From Salminus brasiliensis (taxonomy: Eukaryota > Chordata > Actinopteri > Characiformes > Bryconidae): a stretch of DNA of 64,000 nt. The translations under genes and the position numbers were made by a program. Below, one piece after another: positions 32,301 through 44,605 of the stretch. Within the stretch, counting starts at the first letter, position 1, and each line of letters starts with the position of its first letter. The stretch lies in assembly GCF_030463535.1 (NCBI RefSeq), contig NC_132893.1:25446282-25510281 (forward strand), read 5' to 3'. A model generated the notes under the pieces. That model saw only the letters and a list, made by a program, of their open reading frames with translations. It ran no database searches and was not told the origin of the DNA.

Positions 32301-34600
32301 GCAACGTTGCTATTTGTGGACAGAAGAAGTTTGCTCTAAAAGTCTGGAACATTTCCAGAGCTGTTTGGGTCTTCCGGAGAAGTTCAGCTCCTTGTTGTGT
32401 TCAGTTTGTTCAACTAACGCACCAGGGGAATTCTCTGCCAATGCTTCATATTGGATTTGCTACTATGGTGACAGAATTTTTTTAAATATACAGGCACTGG
32501 CCTGTGAAATCTCCCTTTCATAAAGCTATGCATGACTCAGCCAAGCGTCCTGCTCATTTATTTAAATGAATATTAGTTCAGAAGCTAGCTTACAGCTTAG
32601 GATAAAGCCCCCCCTTCAGTCAGCCAGTCAGTTAGAGATAATGGTGAAATGAGGCTTCAATCAGTCTTCATTTGGCTTGACAGTGTGCTGTCAATCAGTT
32701 TTGATTGCCCAGCTAGGCCCAGGGGATTCATGTTACAATTAGTGGCACTGTTCTATGGGGGTATCTTTTTGCATCATAGAACAGCACAACAAATGTCCAC
32801 GTCTACAATCAAACTCAAATAATGAGCCATGTTTAACCTATTGGTCACCATTGGTGCCATTTCTGAGGTAGTCTGTGGTCGGTTTTGTCCTGTAGTCAAT
32901 TCATAGTACTATGAATTATATTATGTGTTTTGCAAGTTTTCTTTTCTTTTCTTAACTGAAAGCTGCTATGCTACGCACAAGTTTCCTTGATTACAGCTAG
33001 CTTACATGTACTGTTCTTGCAGTCCTCTGGTCAAAATGTAAACAAATCCTGCACCAATGAAATGTTTGTGGGTTTGAGTTTCAAGGGATTAATAGTTTCT
33101 AAGCTCTTCACAGTCCAACCACAGGTGATAATATTCAGGTATGAGGTTGGAGGCAGCATTTCGTCATGACAATTTATCTAAATAACAATCTCTGGCATCC
33201 TCTTACTTAGCTTCTGATAATAAACACAATGCTGTATTCCATTTGAACTGAGATGTTGGATTTTCAGAGTTTCAAGCAGCAAATTTAATTTAAAGTCCAA
33301 GATGGCTGCACCATACATCAATAATAATGAAAGCAGTAGTATTATACAGTTTATTAGCGCTTCTATCTATTTGGGTTTAATCAGATGTGCACAAACTACC
33401 ATCTTACTTCTATTTGTGGACGTGATGTTTGGATGCATTGTCTGGTATTGGTATTACGTGGGACAATTCTAACTGTGCTAACCTTGGGCATGAAAAGTGG
33501 GAGATATTTTAGTTAGATTCACCATAAAACACTGGTAAAGGATTATCAAACCAGTTATATTTTTAAAATAGTGTACAGTTATTGAAATGTTTAACTGGAA
33601 TGCAGTCAGCACGGGTGTGAAGTCATTCCAAGCTTCGACATCCGACTTCCAAAATAAAGGAAATGCAGCCAAAAAAGAAGTCAACATTAACAGCAGTTGA
33701 TCAGTTCATGCTTCACCCACAAATCCTTTGTCATATAACAACTGTTGCTGGGTTGGACAAGCTTTGCAGAACAAAAACAAAGAGGGGGGGGGGGTATAGC
33801 AGACAGTGTTCTAGTGCACATCAAAATGCAAAAGGGTGAGATGGACACCAGCTGTGATTTTGTCTGACTGACAGACAGTGAGTGAGACAGAAATCCCTTA
33901 GACAAGCCACAACGAATTTATCTACTGAATTTGTCCAACACCAATGAAACACCCCCTCATGGGACTCCTATGAACTTCTAAAGGCTGTCCTGTCTTTCTT
34001 CATTCTTAGCACACCAATGCACCTGGCTGACTCTTTAGACACAGACAGCTCGAGGGTCCTCTGCAATGCCGAGCCGAACCATAAAGGATCCTCGCTCAGT
34101 TCTCCTTCAGGCCATGCCATAAATCATTGATGAAGGATTACGTCTTCGCTCTTGAGTTGCAGAAAGGACTTTCTTGGTATGCATAGAGCCTACAAGTCTG
34201 GCATCCATTGATCAGAGAAATTATGAGGTATTCACTACCAAAATGATGATTAGGCTTGGGCAGTTAATTCATATGTCGAGTGCCAATATTACTAATTAAT
34301 ATTTTAGTTCTAACATATAAATAGATCAACTGTTTACAATATAATATATGGCACTTACTTGAAGGCTATACAAACAAAAACATTTAAAAACAGCTAATCA
34401 CATGTACTACATTTAAACCTTACTTGGTTTCTATCTGGTATAGAATGCTGGGGTACATGCAAACAAAACAGAGAAAGTCTTGTACATTTGTTCTCCAGTA
34501 GAGAATAAAATGAACGTGAGTCTCCAGAAGAATTGTGCCAATGCACCAGTTCTGCAATACATTTGTTTGAACCAAGAAAACATAGAAATTCATTGATATT
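29400..34600. other. Intergenic DNA between the CpG block and the Tc1 remnants
   Basis: Mostly unique AT-rich sequence. A more GC-rich, coding-like stretch at 30460-30935 carries open frames on both strands but no recognisable protein. A poly-G run is at 33784-33794. No gene is supported. Confidence 0.5.
33784..33794. repeat. Poly-G run
   Basis: Eleven consecutive G. Confidence 0.9.
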
Positions 34601-34639
34601 GGTTAGGCAGGTCAGGAATTAAGAAGTGTCACATGTGTT

Positions 34640-35165
34640 ATGAATTCCTTAATACCTTGTGCTAGCTCTCAAAAAACGCGAGCTCCTCTAAGCAGCTGGC
34701 TGAGACTGATGTCTACAAAGTAGGGAAGGCTATTCAAAGCCCTTCCAGCTTCCAACAATGCCCACTGTACGAAATGTCATCCAGGATCACTTTCTTAACC
34801 TGCTTGTGTGCTGAACAGAAAGGCAAAGCAAGCCACTTGTATGACAGCAAAGACCTACAGCATAGCTTGCACAAACATGATATGCATTGAAGAGCTTTCA
34901 GAAGAATGCACAATTAACTACTTTAAGAATCACAAGCTGAAGCTTTTGGATTGATTCTCACAATTCCTTTGGCTGAACTAAACATCACTGCAAATCTGTT
35001 GGTAGATGAATAGAAGAACAAGAATTCTTTAAGGAAAGGTCATAAGTCTTTAAACAAAGATCAGAAAGACTCCTATTTGGCCTCAGATCAGACTCCTACC
35101 AGGCTATAAAACGTGTCCACAAGCTGTGATATTTGCCAAGGGGGTGTCATTAATTAGTGGATTCT
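34640..35165 (+). mobile_element. Tc1-like transposon remnant, internally deleted
   Basis: The 5' part (AGCTCCTCTAAGCAGCTGGC at 34680) matches the N-terminal transposase region also seen at 44655. The 3' part (CACAAGCTGAAGCTTTTGG at 34932, ACAAGCTGTGATATTTGCC at 35119) matches the transposase C-terminus of the same family. The catalytic core between them is mostly lost, and stops break all frames. Confidence 0.65.
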
Positions 35166-35169
35166 GAAC

Positions 35170-37225
35170 ATGACGTAATTACTCTTTATTATACTATTAC
35201 TTGGTATTCTTTACATTCAATATAAATTAGCTGTATTTGCAAAAAAAAATAGTTTTTTATAGTTTGCCACAGAGCTCTCCTTCAAAATATGTAATGTGGC
35301 CAGGGTTGCCTACACATGTTTGTACAGCTTTATCTATGTATGCTATTGTGAGCTGTGCTTGGTTCACTCAAGAACCTTAACGGAACAATATTTTTGTACA
35401 TTTTGCAAAATAATCCCTTTAAGGTAAAGGTTCTATACCAACTGAAGATTACATCCATGTATCTTTAAGACTGCAGAAGGTTTCTTCCCTTAAAGGCCAA
35501 TCTCTTCAAACAGCACATTTTTCACTGCTGAGGATTTGTTTTGTTTTCCAGTGATCGTTTCCTTTTCCCAGGTTATACAGGCCATGTTTTATTTGCAACC
35601 TTTTTATTTTTTATTGGGATTGTCTGGCTGGTTTGTATCTTAAGAGAACGTTTTTTTTTCTTCCATTAAGAATATCTTAGTATCAGACCTGTATAACTCT
35701 TCAAAGCTTCTAATCCACACCTCTGCCTTAAGCTTATTCCTGACCTTGTAAGGAGCTATCACTTCCACTCTAGTTTGACAACACAAGATAAAAAAGCAGC
35801 TCATCAAAGAGTTACTCCATACAGTCCCCCTGCTGGATAGATACTGTATCTTGTGTAATACATGCATATTAAAAATTAACAATGAATTATTAAAATGCAT
35901 TTATAACACTCTGCGGCAGAGGCATCAGGCAATATGCAGTGAATTAATGGGAGCTATACTGAGGGGAAATGATCAAGTGCTTCCTATAGTTAATATGCAT
36001 AACATGTCCGTTTTGCAGCATTTGGGACTCATTTCAGGAGTGTGGAAATACTGCAGCACCTCTTTGCATTCCTGATCAATTTTACCACGCAACACACTTT
36101 CTCCCAGCAGAGTGACTGGAAATGTCAAAATTCATCTTGGGTCACCAGATCATTCATTTATGAGAAGAGGGTGCTGTTAGGATAATCTGTGCCTGGAATA
36201 AGTATAATTTTTCAGCTAATGGGCAATAAAAAGCTGTGCTGCTCCAATGACACAAGATGGTAATTATGACCCACTATGTTGATTATGATCCAGATTTCCC
36301 ACCCTAAATATTTGATGTGTTCCCTCAGCTGTTATAGAACATTGGCATATTAATCGCATCATCATTTTAATTCATTTTATTGGTCTCTTGATAACCTATG
36401 AGTGTTTAAACATTCCCTCTTAGCTTTAGCCTGAACGTTTATTGTTTGAGTAATAAAAAAGGAAATGCAAGAAGATGGTAATCTTTTTGGTCAGTAGGCA
36501 GTTTACTGTACAATATGTGAAATTCTTAAAGCAGTGACTCAACCACGCTGTTAAAACAACCAGATTCTTAAGGAATGTTCGGAGGTTCATTTCGAAATTT
36601 TGAGGAACCTGTTAAGGTGCTTTAAGAAATATTCAATAAAAGCTTTTTAGAAGAAAATCGTCTTGAAGGTTTCATAAAACCCCTAGACATATGTTTGATG
36701 TATGAATTTGCTTCTTGCTTTGGAGCTAAAGCTAGCATGTAATGGAAGCTTTTTTTAACCAACTGCATTCCTACATCTACACAAGCTTGCCTCAATCCAT
36801 GTTGACTAATCACAAATTCTCTTCATAATCACAAATTCTTCATAGTGCAGGTTTAAGACACTGTACCCAGCTTTTCAGTGGCAAATCACTCTCTAATGTG
36901 AATGCAGGAAATGAGGACACTGCCATCATAGTTTTGCCTTTGAACTTCCAGTGTTTCTCTGTTGACTGTTTATTGCTGAAAAGGAGTTTATTAAAAAAAG
37001 CTAAGAAGACTGTATGTTAGACTTAGTGAAGTAATGTATTTTATACAGATGGTTTCTGTAAGGTAAGGTCATCAAAAACATCCCACAGGTTTTTTGACTT
37101 CCTAAATATGTACGAGGCTGAATAAGGTAAATACAGTATAACATTTGGAGGCTGAACATACACTGCTTTCCTTCGATATATTCTGAATGTCTCATCAAGA
37201 GCTTTTCACACGACAATCTAAAAAT
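35170..37225. other. Intergenic DNA including a CNE-like stretch
   Basis: Unique AT-rich DNA. The part from about 35840 to 36480 is rich in homeodomain and octamer-like strings (ATGCATATTAA, GTTAATATGCAT, GGTAATTATGAC, GCTAATGGGCAATAAA) and free of recognisable repeats. It could be a conserved regulatory element; the sequence alone cannot show this. Confidence 0.4.
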
Positions 37226-38012
37226 CACTCTTTCTGCTCTGTCTCTTTCTGCTCTGTCACTTTTTGTTCTACCTCTGTCTGATCTGCCTCTTTCTGCTCT
37301 GTCACTTTCGGCTCTGTCTCTTTCTACTCTGCCTCTTTCTGCTCTGCCTCTTTTGGCTCTGTCTCTTTCTGCTCTGTCTCTTTCTGCTCTGCCTCTTTTT
37401 GCTCTGTGATTTTCTGCTCTGTCACTTTCTCATCTGTCTCTTTCTGCTCTGCCTCTTTCTGCTCTGCCTCTTTTTGCTCTACCTCTTTCTGCTCTGTCTC
37501 TTTCTGCTCTGCCTCTTTCTGCTCTGTCTCTTTCTGCTCTGTCTCTTTCGGCTCTGTCTCTTTCTACTCTGCCTCTTTTGGCTCTGTCTCTTTCTGCTCT
37601 GTCTCTTTCTGCTCTGCCTCTTTTGGCTCTGTCTCTTTCTGCTCTGTCTCTTTCTGCTCTGCCTCTTTTTGCTCTGTCATTTTCTGCTCTGTCACTTTCT
37701 CATCTGTCTCTTTCTGCTCTGTCACTTTTTGCTCTGTCATTTTCTGCTCTGTCACTTTCTCATCTGTCTCTTTCTGCTCTGCCTCCTTCTGCTCTTCCCT
37801 TTTTTTTGCTCTACCTCTTTCTGCTCTGCCTCTTTCTGCTCTGCCTCTTTTTGCTCTGTCTCTTTCTGCTCTGTCACTTTTTGCTCTACCTCTGTCTGAT
37901 CTGTCTCTTTCTGCTCTGCCTCTTTCTGCTTTGTCTCTTTCTACTCTGCCTCTTTCGGCTCTGTTTCTTTCTGCTCTGCCTCTTTCGGCTCTGTTTCTTT
38001 CTGCTTCCCTTA
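37226..38012. repeat. 15-bp minisatellite with higher-order structure
   Basis: About 52 tandem copies of TCTTTCTGCTCTGCC and close variants (TGTC for TGCC, TTTTGG or TTTTTG for TTTCTG). Because 15 is a multiple of three and the unit has no stop in most frames, long frames appear on both strands: Leu/Cys/Phe- and Ser/Phe/Cys-rich on the plus strand, a (T/A)EQKE pentapeptide on the minus strand. No splice, start or homology evidence supports translation. Longer blocks recur with offsets of about 240 bp, so larger units were duplicated. Confidence 0.95.
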
Positions 38013-38884
38013 TGAAAGGTCAGAAGCACTGCATTTTGATTCGGAAGGCGGAAAATCACTCACAAACCTCAGGTGGTGACTATGCAACGTTAAGTAGCAC
38101 CTGTCCAGCACAAACCTTAAACACAAAAATAAGGAATTGTGAAATACGGAAAAAAGAATAAACATAAACATCTAATGACAAGGACCACTAGCTAAAGAAG
38201 TAAGGGCTCTTTTTATGATTTCAGTGGCTAGCAGCATCTTTACTAATGCAAAAGAAGATGACTGATAACATTTAGACTCCAAAAGGGCTGTGGCTAATGG
38301 TTTAGCTAATATTTGAGAATATTTAATATCGTAACATTAGCAAACGTGTGAGGCTGTATGCCTGCAGTTACTCTTGCAGCTATGTAACTATGCTTTGTAG
38401 CAACAGTTAAAACCAAATCCCACCAATTATGGATTAGTTGACTGACTCCATTTAAAACAAAGGAAACTTCATGGTAACATTAACTGAGCTGAACACCCAG
38501 CCTACCCTTTATGACTGCAGTCTACTCATTTATTAGCATTAGCGAGGAGCTATGACTAAACAAGAAGCTTCTGTAACACTTAATATCCAGCACTGCATGA
38601 GCCACTTAATATGCAGTAAAAATCAGGGAATACTGAGTCTGTAAAGAATCTGTATCAAATATATGCTATGTAGTGGGGCAGCGGGGAATAGGGGACAGAG
38701 GCTTGTGTGCTGTAATGTGTTTATGGCCCAGTGGGAGCTCACTGCATCAGGCTATGTCACTGTATCCTCTCCTGCTGCTTATCTTATCTGCAGAGATGGG
38801 CTTTGACCTTCTGTCTCCTCAACGATGCTGCTGCACAGGAGTTCAAAGCCTTACAGACAGCCCAGAGAACAACATCCACATCAG

Positions 38885-38903
38885 GAGAGAGAGAGAGAGC
38901 GAG

Positions 38904-38950
<47 letters not shown>

Positions 38951-38952
38951 GA
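38885..38952. repeat. (GA)n microsatellite
   Basis: About 68 bp of GA with a few GAGC and GATA interruptions. Confidence 0.95.
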
Positions 38953-39553
38953 AAGCAAACATGCGTGAAAAGAAGGCATAGCGCCTTAACCCTGTCAGCC
39001 CCACTTTAAAGCCTTTTCACTTTTGCTTTAACATTGAACTGTAACATATTATAACTGGTATTACAACTAGAACCTATCCCTATAAGTGTTCTCTCCCCAG
39101 ATTCAATAACACCAAATATTATAGCTAGAACCTATCCTAACCCCAGATTCAGCAACGGAAAATATACCAGGGAACCTATCCACCTAATTATTTACATATG
39201 AGAACCTCTCTGCCTATTCCCACATTCAGCAAGATCAAATAATCTCGAAATAATTATTGTCTTTTGATTAAGAAGGTGCGACTAAATTAATGACTTAATC
39301 AATCTTAATGACTTAATTAATCACATGATCAAATTGAATTGAGTAACCAGGTCAAACCAAAACAACAACACAAAGATGGTGGATGAAAATGGCTATAATA
39401 AACAAAGACTCAAGCAGTGCTTCAGGCTGCTGGACAGAAAATACATGTACATCACTTTTACTCAAAGACGTCAGAAGCAGCAGCGCTCTATACAGTGTGC
39501 AGTTTCATCTGATCGACCGGTCTGATAGGGTTAATGGAAAAACACACACACTC

Positions 39554-39565
39554 AGAGAGAGAGAG

Positions 39566-39619
<54 letters not shown>
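39554..39619. repeat. (GA)n microsatellite
   Basis: About 66 bp of GA with AAAGA interruptions at the left; preceded by a short (AC)n. Confidence 0.95.
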
Positions 39620-39622
<3 letters not shown>

Positions 39623-40303
39623 AAGAGCTACCCTGCTTTGAAGGGTCACTCTTCCCCTTCCGACAAGCTGAAGCAACATTTACTACATGGTGGGACCTCA
39701 CCCCAGGAAGCGCTTTCTGGAGAGAGATTTTAAAATGCTTGCATTTAATTACATTTACCCAGGCTGCACCATGTTGCTTTAATTATCCCCCTCAGGATGA
39801 ATCCTGTTCCACTGTGGAAATATTTACCCGTCTGAATGAGCAATCCATGTTGCAGATTATCAGATATTTACACACATGCCATGTTTTCTTTATAGATCAG
39901 TGAAGGATAAAATGAATATTCTGAAATAAAGTTTGAAGGTTTTGGAAGAACCGTTCCTGGTTCAATAACCAAGAACAACAACTGATCTCTTCAACAATAT
40001 CATGGCATTGCTGTTTTTAGCTTTTCACACAGTACTTTTCTATTCAGACTTTAGTTTATATATTAAAGATGAATTCTTTCCAAGTAGAATACTTAAAAGA
40101 TCACACAGCCAGAGACACTACTAGTGTAATAAATGATTCATGCCTACAAAACTGAGCCTACTATCTTTTTTTAGCAGGTCCTCAGTCAGTCTGTCCAGTT
40201 GTACATCCTATAGAAGGAAATTCATATCATGGCCATCAATTCTTTATTGTGGCACTTCAACAAGAACACAACCGCCAACTGCTTTATAAAACAATACATA
40301 AAT

Positions 40304-40776
40304 GTACAGAACTGTGCAGACATTTAAGGACATCTGAGTGTGTTATTTAAAATGTTTTCTCTTGTAAATCACATTTATTAGAAAAATCCAGGAGAAAGTA
40401 ACAGAAAAATCCTTATTGTGAAGAAAGTAGTTGAGATCTTGTGAGCTAGTTTGAAGAACACAGTTTGGTTCCAGATTTCTCCTGGATGCTCCTTAGCCAG
40501 TGTGTCCATTTCTTTAATTCCAGCAGCAGCTCACCTGATTTAACACCATTAAGCACTGATTTACCAAACCAGGTATTGGATGATGACTATAAATAATACT
40601 GCCATAAGAACAGCTCAGAAGATTTTAATGAACACAGTGGTGCAAACTTTCTGTATGAATGTTATTATTATTTATTCTAATATTAATGTTAACTGGGCAA
40701 ATAAACACTTACTGCCCATATAAAGGTCTCCATTAATCATTTTTACAGGTGCCTAAAACTTTTGCACAGTACTGTA
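40304..40776. mobile_element. Non-autonomous DNA transposon with TACAGTACTGTGCA ends
   Basis: The left end reads TACAGAACTGTGCAGACATT. The right end, AACTTTTGCACAGTACTGTA, is its imperfect inverted copy. About 473 bp, with no open frame. The ends are those of a widespread fish element I believe to be Tc1/mariner-like. Confidence 0.65.
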
Positions 40777-41762
40777 TTGTTTTGTGTCCTGTGTGGCATG
40801 CCATTCGGTATATAACAATCTTATATATACAAAAAGTCACAGTATAAAAACAGATTATTTATAAATGGTGATATAAAAGGATTAGGACTGTATTTGTTAC
40901 ACAAAGCCACACAAATGTAAAAAAAAAGGAAAGTAGGACATTTAGGCACTTTAGGCACTTTAAAATTGATCTTCTGTAAAAAGAAGGTGTCGGCATGTTT
41001 CACTACATGGTTCATAATCCATGTAATAGCCCTCTAATGTGTAAAAATCCATCCTGGGTCAGAAGTGATGATTAGCCTGACCATTCATTCGTAATGCCGG
41101 GTCAGTAAGTCAGAGAGCGCCCATTTCTCTCTGGCGCCATATGAAGGTCAGCACACTCACAGTCAGTTCAGTCCAATTCAAAAGCACTGAGCTACCCAAC
41201 CTGCTATTGCCATTCTCTGTCCAGTTAAAGAAGCAGTATAATGCAATATATAAGGCCATTATAGAAGGGCCTGTGACCTCATTAAGACTATAATGATGGC
41301 CTGTAGATTATACCCAGGCTAGGCACTGGACATTGCATATAGACAGGATATTATACAGGGAGGGAACTCACTTGTCAAATGATGAGAAAGAGTGAATACA
41401 GCTTTTTTTTTTACAGTGATCGTTTTTTGAATCCAGCAGATGCTTTGTTTTTGTCAGTATCAGCAAAGTGCTTGAAGCAATATGGCACTGATCTATGTAG
41501 GCCACAGAAGATGATGCTTCCAGTCGCATAATCGTCTTAGCTAATGCATACAAGGACATTTAATATACAGAGCACTTTGCATATTCTGTCCCTCAGCTCT
41601 TCCTTGTGAGAATAGCCGTGCTATTCTCCAATTCCATACCTGTGGACACTGAAGAAGGACTTAGCAGAAACTTAACGATTTAGACAAGCTGTTAAAAAGG
41701 CTGAAACTGATGTTGATATAAAACATTACCAGCAAATTCCATTTCCACAGCCCACATAGGCT

Positions 41763-42382
41763 ACATTCACACTGCAGGTACAGTGGCCCAAATCCAATTT
41801 ACTCAAAAAAAAAATTCTAGTCTGTTTACACTATCTTTATTCTGTGGCCTGTATCCACCATTCACTTGAACATTTCACGCTCCTTAACTGATGCGCATGC
41901 ATTAAAAAGAGGTAAGAGGTAAATAAGTCATCAGTCACAGCTTCTTCCATAACATGTTAACATGCAGTGGAGGACAGCTGCAAATTCAGAAGCTAAATAT
42001 TATAAGAGCCAGGAGATTTTCATGATGGGTCTCTGTGGGTCTCTGTGTCATAGCAGGTGCCTTCTAATTTAGTTTAAACAGAGACATCGCCCCAAATATT
42101 TATGAGGTCTGTTACCTCACTAGCCCACCACTAAAAAACCTCCCCCTAACTGCTCATTTTTCCTTCTCCTTAGAGCGCATTTATGACGACTGTTGAGTTG
42201 GATCGATGTTAAAGTTGCATGAATTCCAATCTGGCTGTTCTTAGTCGCATTGCCACGTATGGGATATGGACAATTCCGGAAATGAAAATGTCAGCTTCAG
42301 TGTGTTTGTTGCCATTCACACTGACACACAGATACTACATCTTTTAGGATTTGGGCCATCTTCACCTGCTGTGTGAACATTG
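41763..42382. mobile_element. hAT-like non-autonomous element with terminal inverted repeats
   Basis: The left arm ACATTCACACTGCAGGTACA plus GTGGCCCAAATCC (41763-41795) is mirrored by GGATTTGGGCCATCTTCACC plus TGCTGTGTGAACATT (42347-42381). The interior is about 550 bp without coding. hAT is suggested by the end sequence and size; target duplications were not resolved. Confidence 0.6.
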
Positions 42383-42950
42383 CTTTAGACAAGCTTTTTG
42401 AACCCTTAAAAACTCTTTGTTGGGAAATACAGAGTGCAGAACTGTGGAGAACTTTACTCTTCCACAATTATAAGTAGCCTTCCATTGTTTGTCTGTTTTG
42501 TGAGGAGAAAAGAGGATCTTTTTGCACTGGAAGAATTTTTAAAAAAGATTATGCATTTTTTTTGTAGGTGCAAAAAAACTATTTGAAGAGAATATGTATA
42601 TGTATATGTTGCTAAAAAAATGATGTTGAAATTTATTTGCATTTTATTCAGTGTATATAACAGCCTTTTTAGTAAGAGCAAAAAAACAAGGTATTTATAC
42701 TAGAAATGGTGACACTCAAATGGAAAATCACTGTTTTTGTCACACAAACTCATAAAAAAGTTTAAAAAAAAAAGACCATGAAACCAGACCATGATGCTGG
42801 TTTGTTACAACTGACTCTAGATTACTGATAACAACAAAAAACTAACAGAGCCTTATTTTAATAAAAGACTAAGATCTGACCTCAGTGCCTCAACAAAAGG
42901 AAATAAAACAGAGCACACTGAGATGCAGCTGTTGCTGTCTCTTTCTCTGT

Positions 42951-42969
42951 CTCTCTCTCTCTCTCTCTC
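42951..42969. repeat. (CT)n microsatellite
   Basis: About nine CT units. Confidence 0.9.
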
Positions 42970-43767
42970 CTCAGGGGAGGTGTGTTTGACAGTATGAGAC
43001 TGGTGCAGACGCCTGCAGTGGGGTCACAGCCTCAGCCTGCCAGACAGATTTGACGTCAGCTTGGTATGTGTGGACGTAGCCAGTGGCTAAATTACAACCG
43101 CTGGGGGAGAGCACAGTGTATTGGCAGGAAAAGGTGTTCACTTCCTTCATCTCTCTGTTTGCCTGACTGATAGGCTCGACTCACCTGACAAATAGCTTTC
43201 CTCTACAAACCTGAAGGCCCACATATCCAGAGGCGAGAGAGAGAGCCCTATCTGGCCAGGGTTGACTGGGGATCCTTTTTTTTCTCTCTCGTTCATTTTG
43301 CTCTCTTCAAAAATCAATGTGAACTATATATATGTGTGTGTGTGTCTGCAGCTTATGACAGAATGAGACGATGCATGAGTTCAGAGCCCCTTTCAAAACC
43401 ATTTGTGTGGATCTGGGTATAAAAACCAGTCTAAATTAATTTCTACATGTTTTCATTTTCATTATCATGATCATTTTCTAACTTGTCTTAAATATTAAAC
43501 CAGCTGTTATTAGTCTTTTAAACTGATAAACAGATATACAGTGGCATGCAAAGGTTTGGGCATCCCTGGTCAATTTCTTTCCTGTGAAAAGTGAGTAGAA
43601 GATGAACTGACCTTTAAAAAGCAACAACTAAAACACTCTTTTCAACATTTTAAGCACTATTTGTGTATTATATTTTTTGTAAAGTGAAAAAAGAAAAGAG
43701 GGATATGCTACATTTCTCACCCCAAGAGAGATTTGTGCTCACTCATAACTTTTACCAAGCTCACAAT

Positions 43768-44240
43768 ACTACACAATTTTAGCCCCAATTTTCAAGTCGC
43801 CGGCTGTTTTTGGAGATTGGCTGTGAAGCTGTGTGTGAACTGCTGAAAGACGTGATCTGAGAGCTTGGCGACTCTAAATCTAGTAGTGTGAAAAGTGTTG
43901 TGAAAGTTAGTGCAGTGACTATCTACAGCCAATCTGATAACCGGGGGGGGGGGGGGAGTTCATTCATTTTCTCATCCATATTCTTTTCTCTTTCTTCTGT
44001 GTGTATTCACAGCAAATCAGCACACAGACAACCTGTATTGCTTGTTTCTCATCCGTTTTAGGAGAGCAGACATACTTGTTCCTCCTGGTGAAACATCTCG
44101 TAATTCGTGACCCTGTGTCGCTGATCAGTCATGTAGTGTGCAAACCACAACCACTAAAAGATTTCCGATTACAAGACAAGAAGTTGTGTAGTGTGAGAAG
44201 TACAACAGAAAACTCTGAAAGTCTTGTGGTTGAACCTGGC
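43768..44240 (+). mobile_element. hAT-like MITE inserted in the Tc1-like element
   Basis: CTACACAATTTTAGCCCCAA at the left and TGTAGTGTGAGAAGTAC toward the right give mirrored TACACA/TGTGTA-type ends. It interrupts the Tc1 leader. A poly-G run lies at 43943-43956. The related copy at 16845-17108 shows that this is a repeat family. Confidence 0.55.
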
Positions 44241-44339
44241 ATAAGGAGTCAGACCTGAATTAGCTTGTTAGGGCTTTGCTTGCTCACAATCATGATAGGG
44301 GAAGGCCAGGTGATGAATTGTAAACTTTATAATATAATG

Positions 44340-44605
44340 GTAACTATATACTATATAGTGCAGTATTTGGGGTTCTGCCATTTTGTAGTGCTGTACAAAA
44401 AAATAGTGCCAAATTTTCAGTGCACTGTAACAATCCCACAATGCACCATAACATATTGTGTACAAATGTTGTACACTAAATGAACATGGAATGGCCATAA
44501 TCCATTGTTTGGTTTAAAGATTGATGTGTAGCTTCTCTGAGGAAGACCAACGGTCCGATTGTTTATGTGGTGTGTTATGCTGTCACATAATGAGGGCACA
44601 GTTTC
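44340..44605. mobile_element. Second insertion in the Tc1-like element
   Basis: The segment starts at ACTATATACTATATAGTGCA and separates two blocks that are contiguous in other copies of the Tc1-like family. The ACTATATAGTGCA start resembles another fish MITE. The family was not identified and the ends are approximate. Confidence 0.45.

Larger units (their letters stand above)
38013..40303. other. Intergenic DNA with GA microsatellites
   Basis: Unique-looking sequence around two long GA tracts; no gene or transposon recognised. Confidence 0.5.

Noticed and set aside
37226..38012. The regular repeat array as a possible CRISPR-like structure
   Set aside because: The units are directly adjacent 15-mers without unique spacers in a vertebrate setting; it is a minisatellite.
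37264..38161. Long Leu/Cys/Phe-rich and Ser/Phe/Cys-rich plus-strand frames of up to 251 codons
   Set aside because: They are a by-product of the 15-bp minisatellite, whose unit length is a multiple of three and lacks stops.
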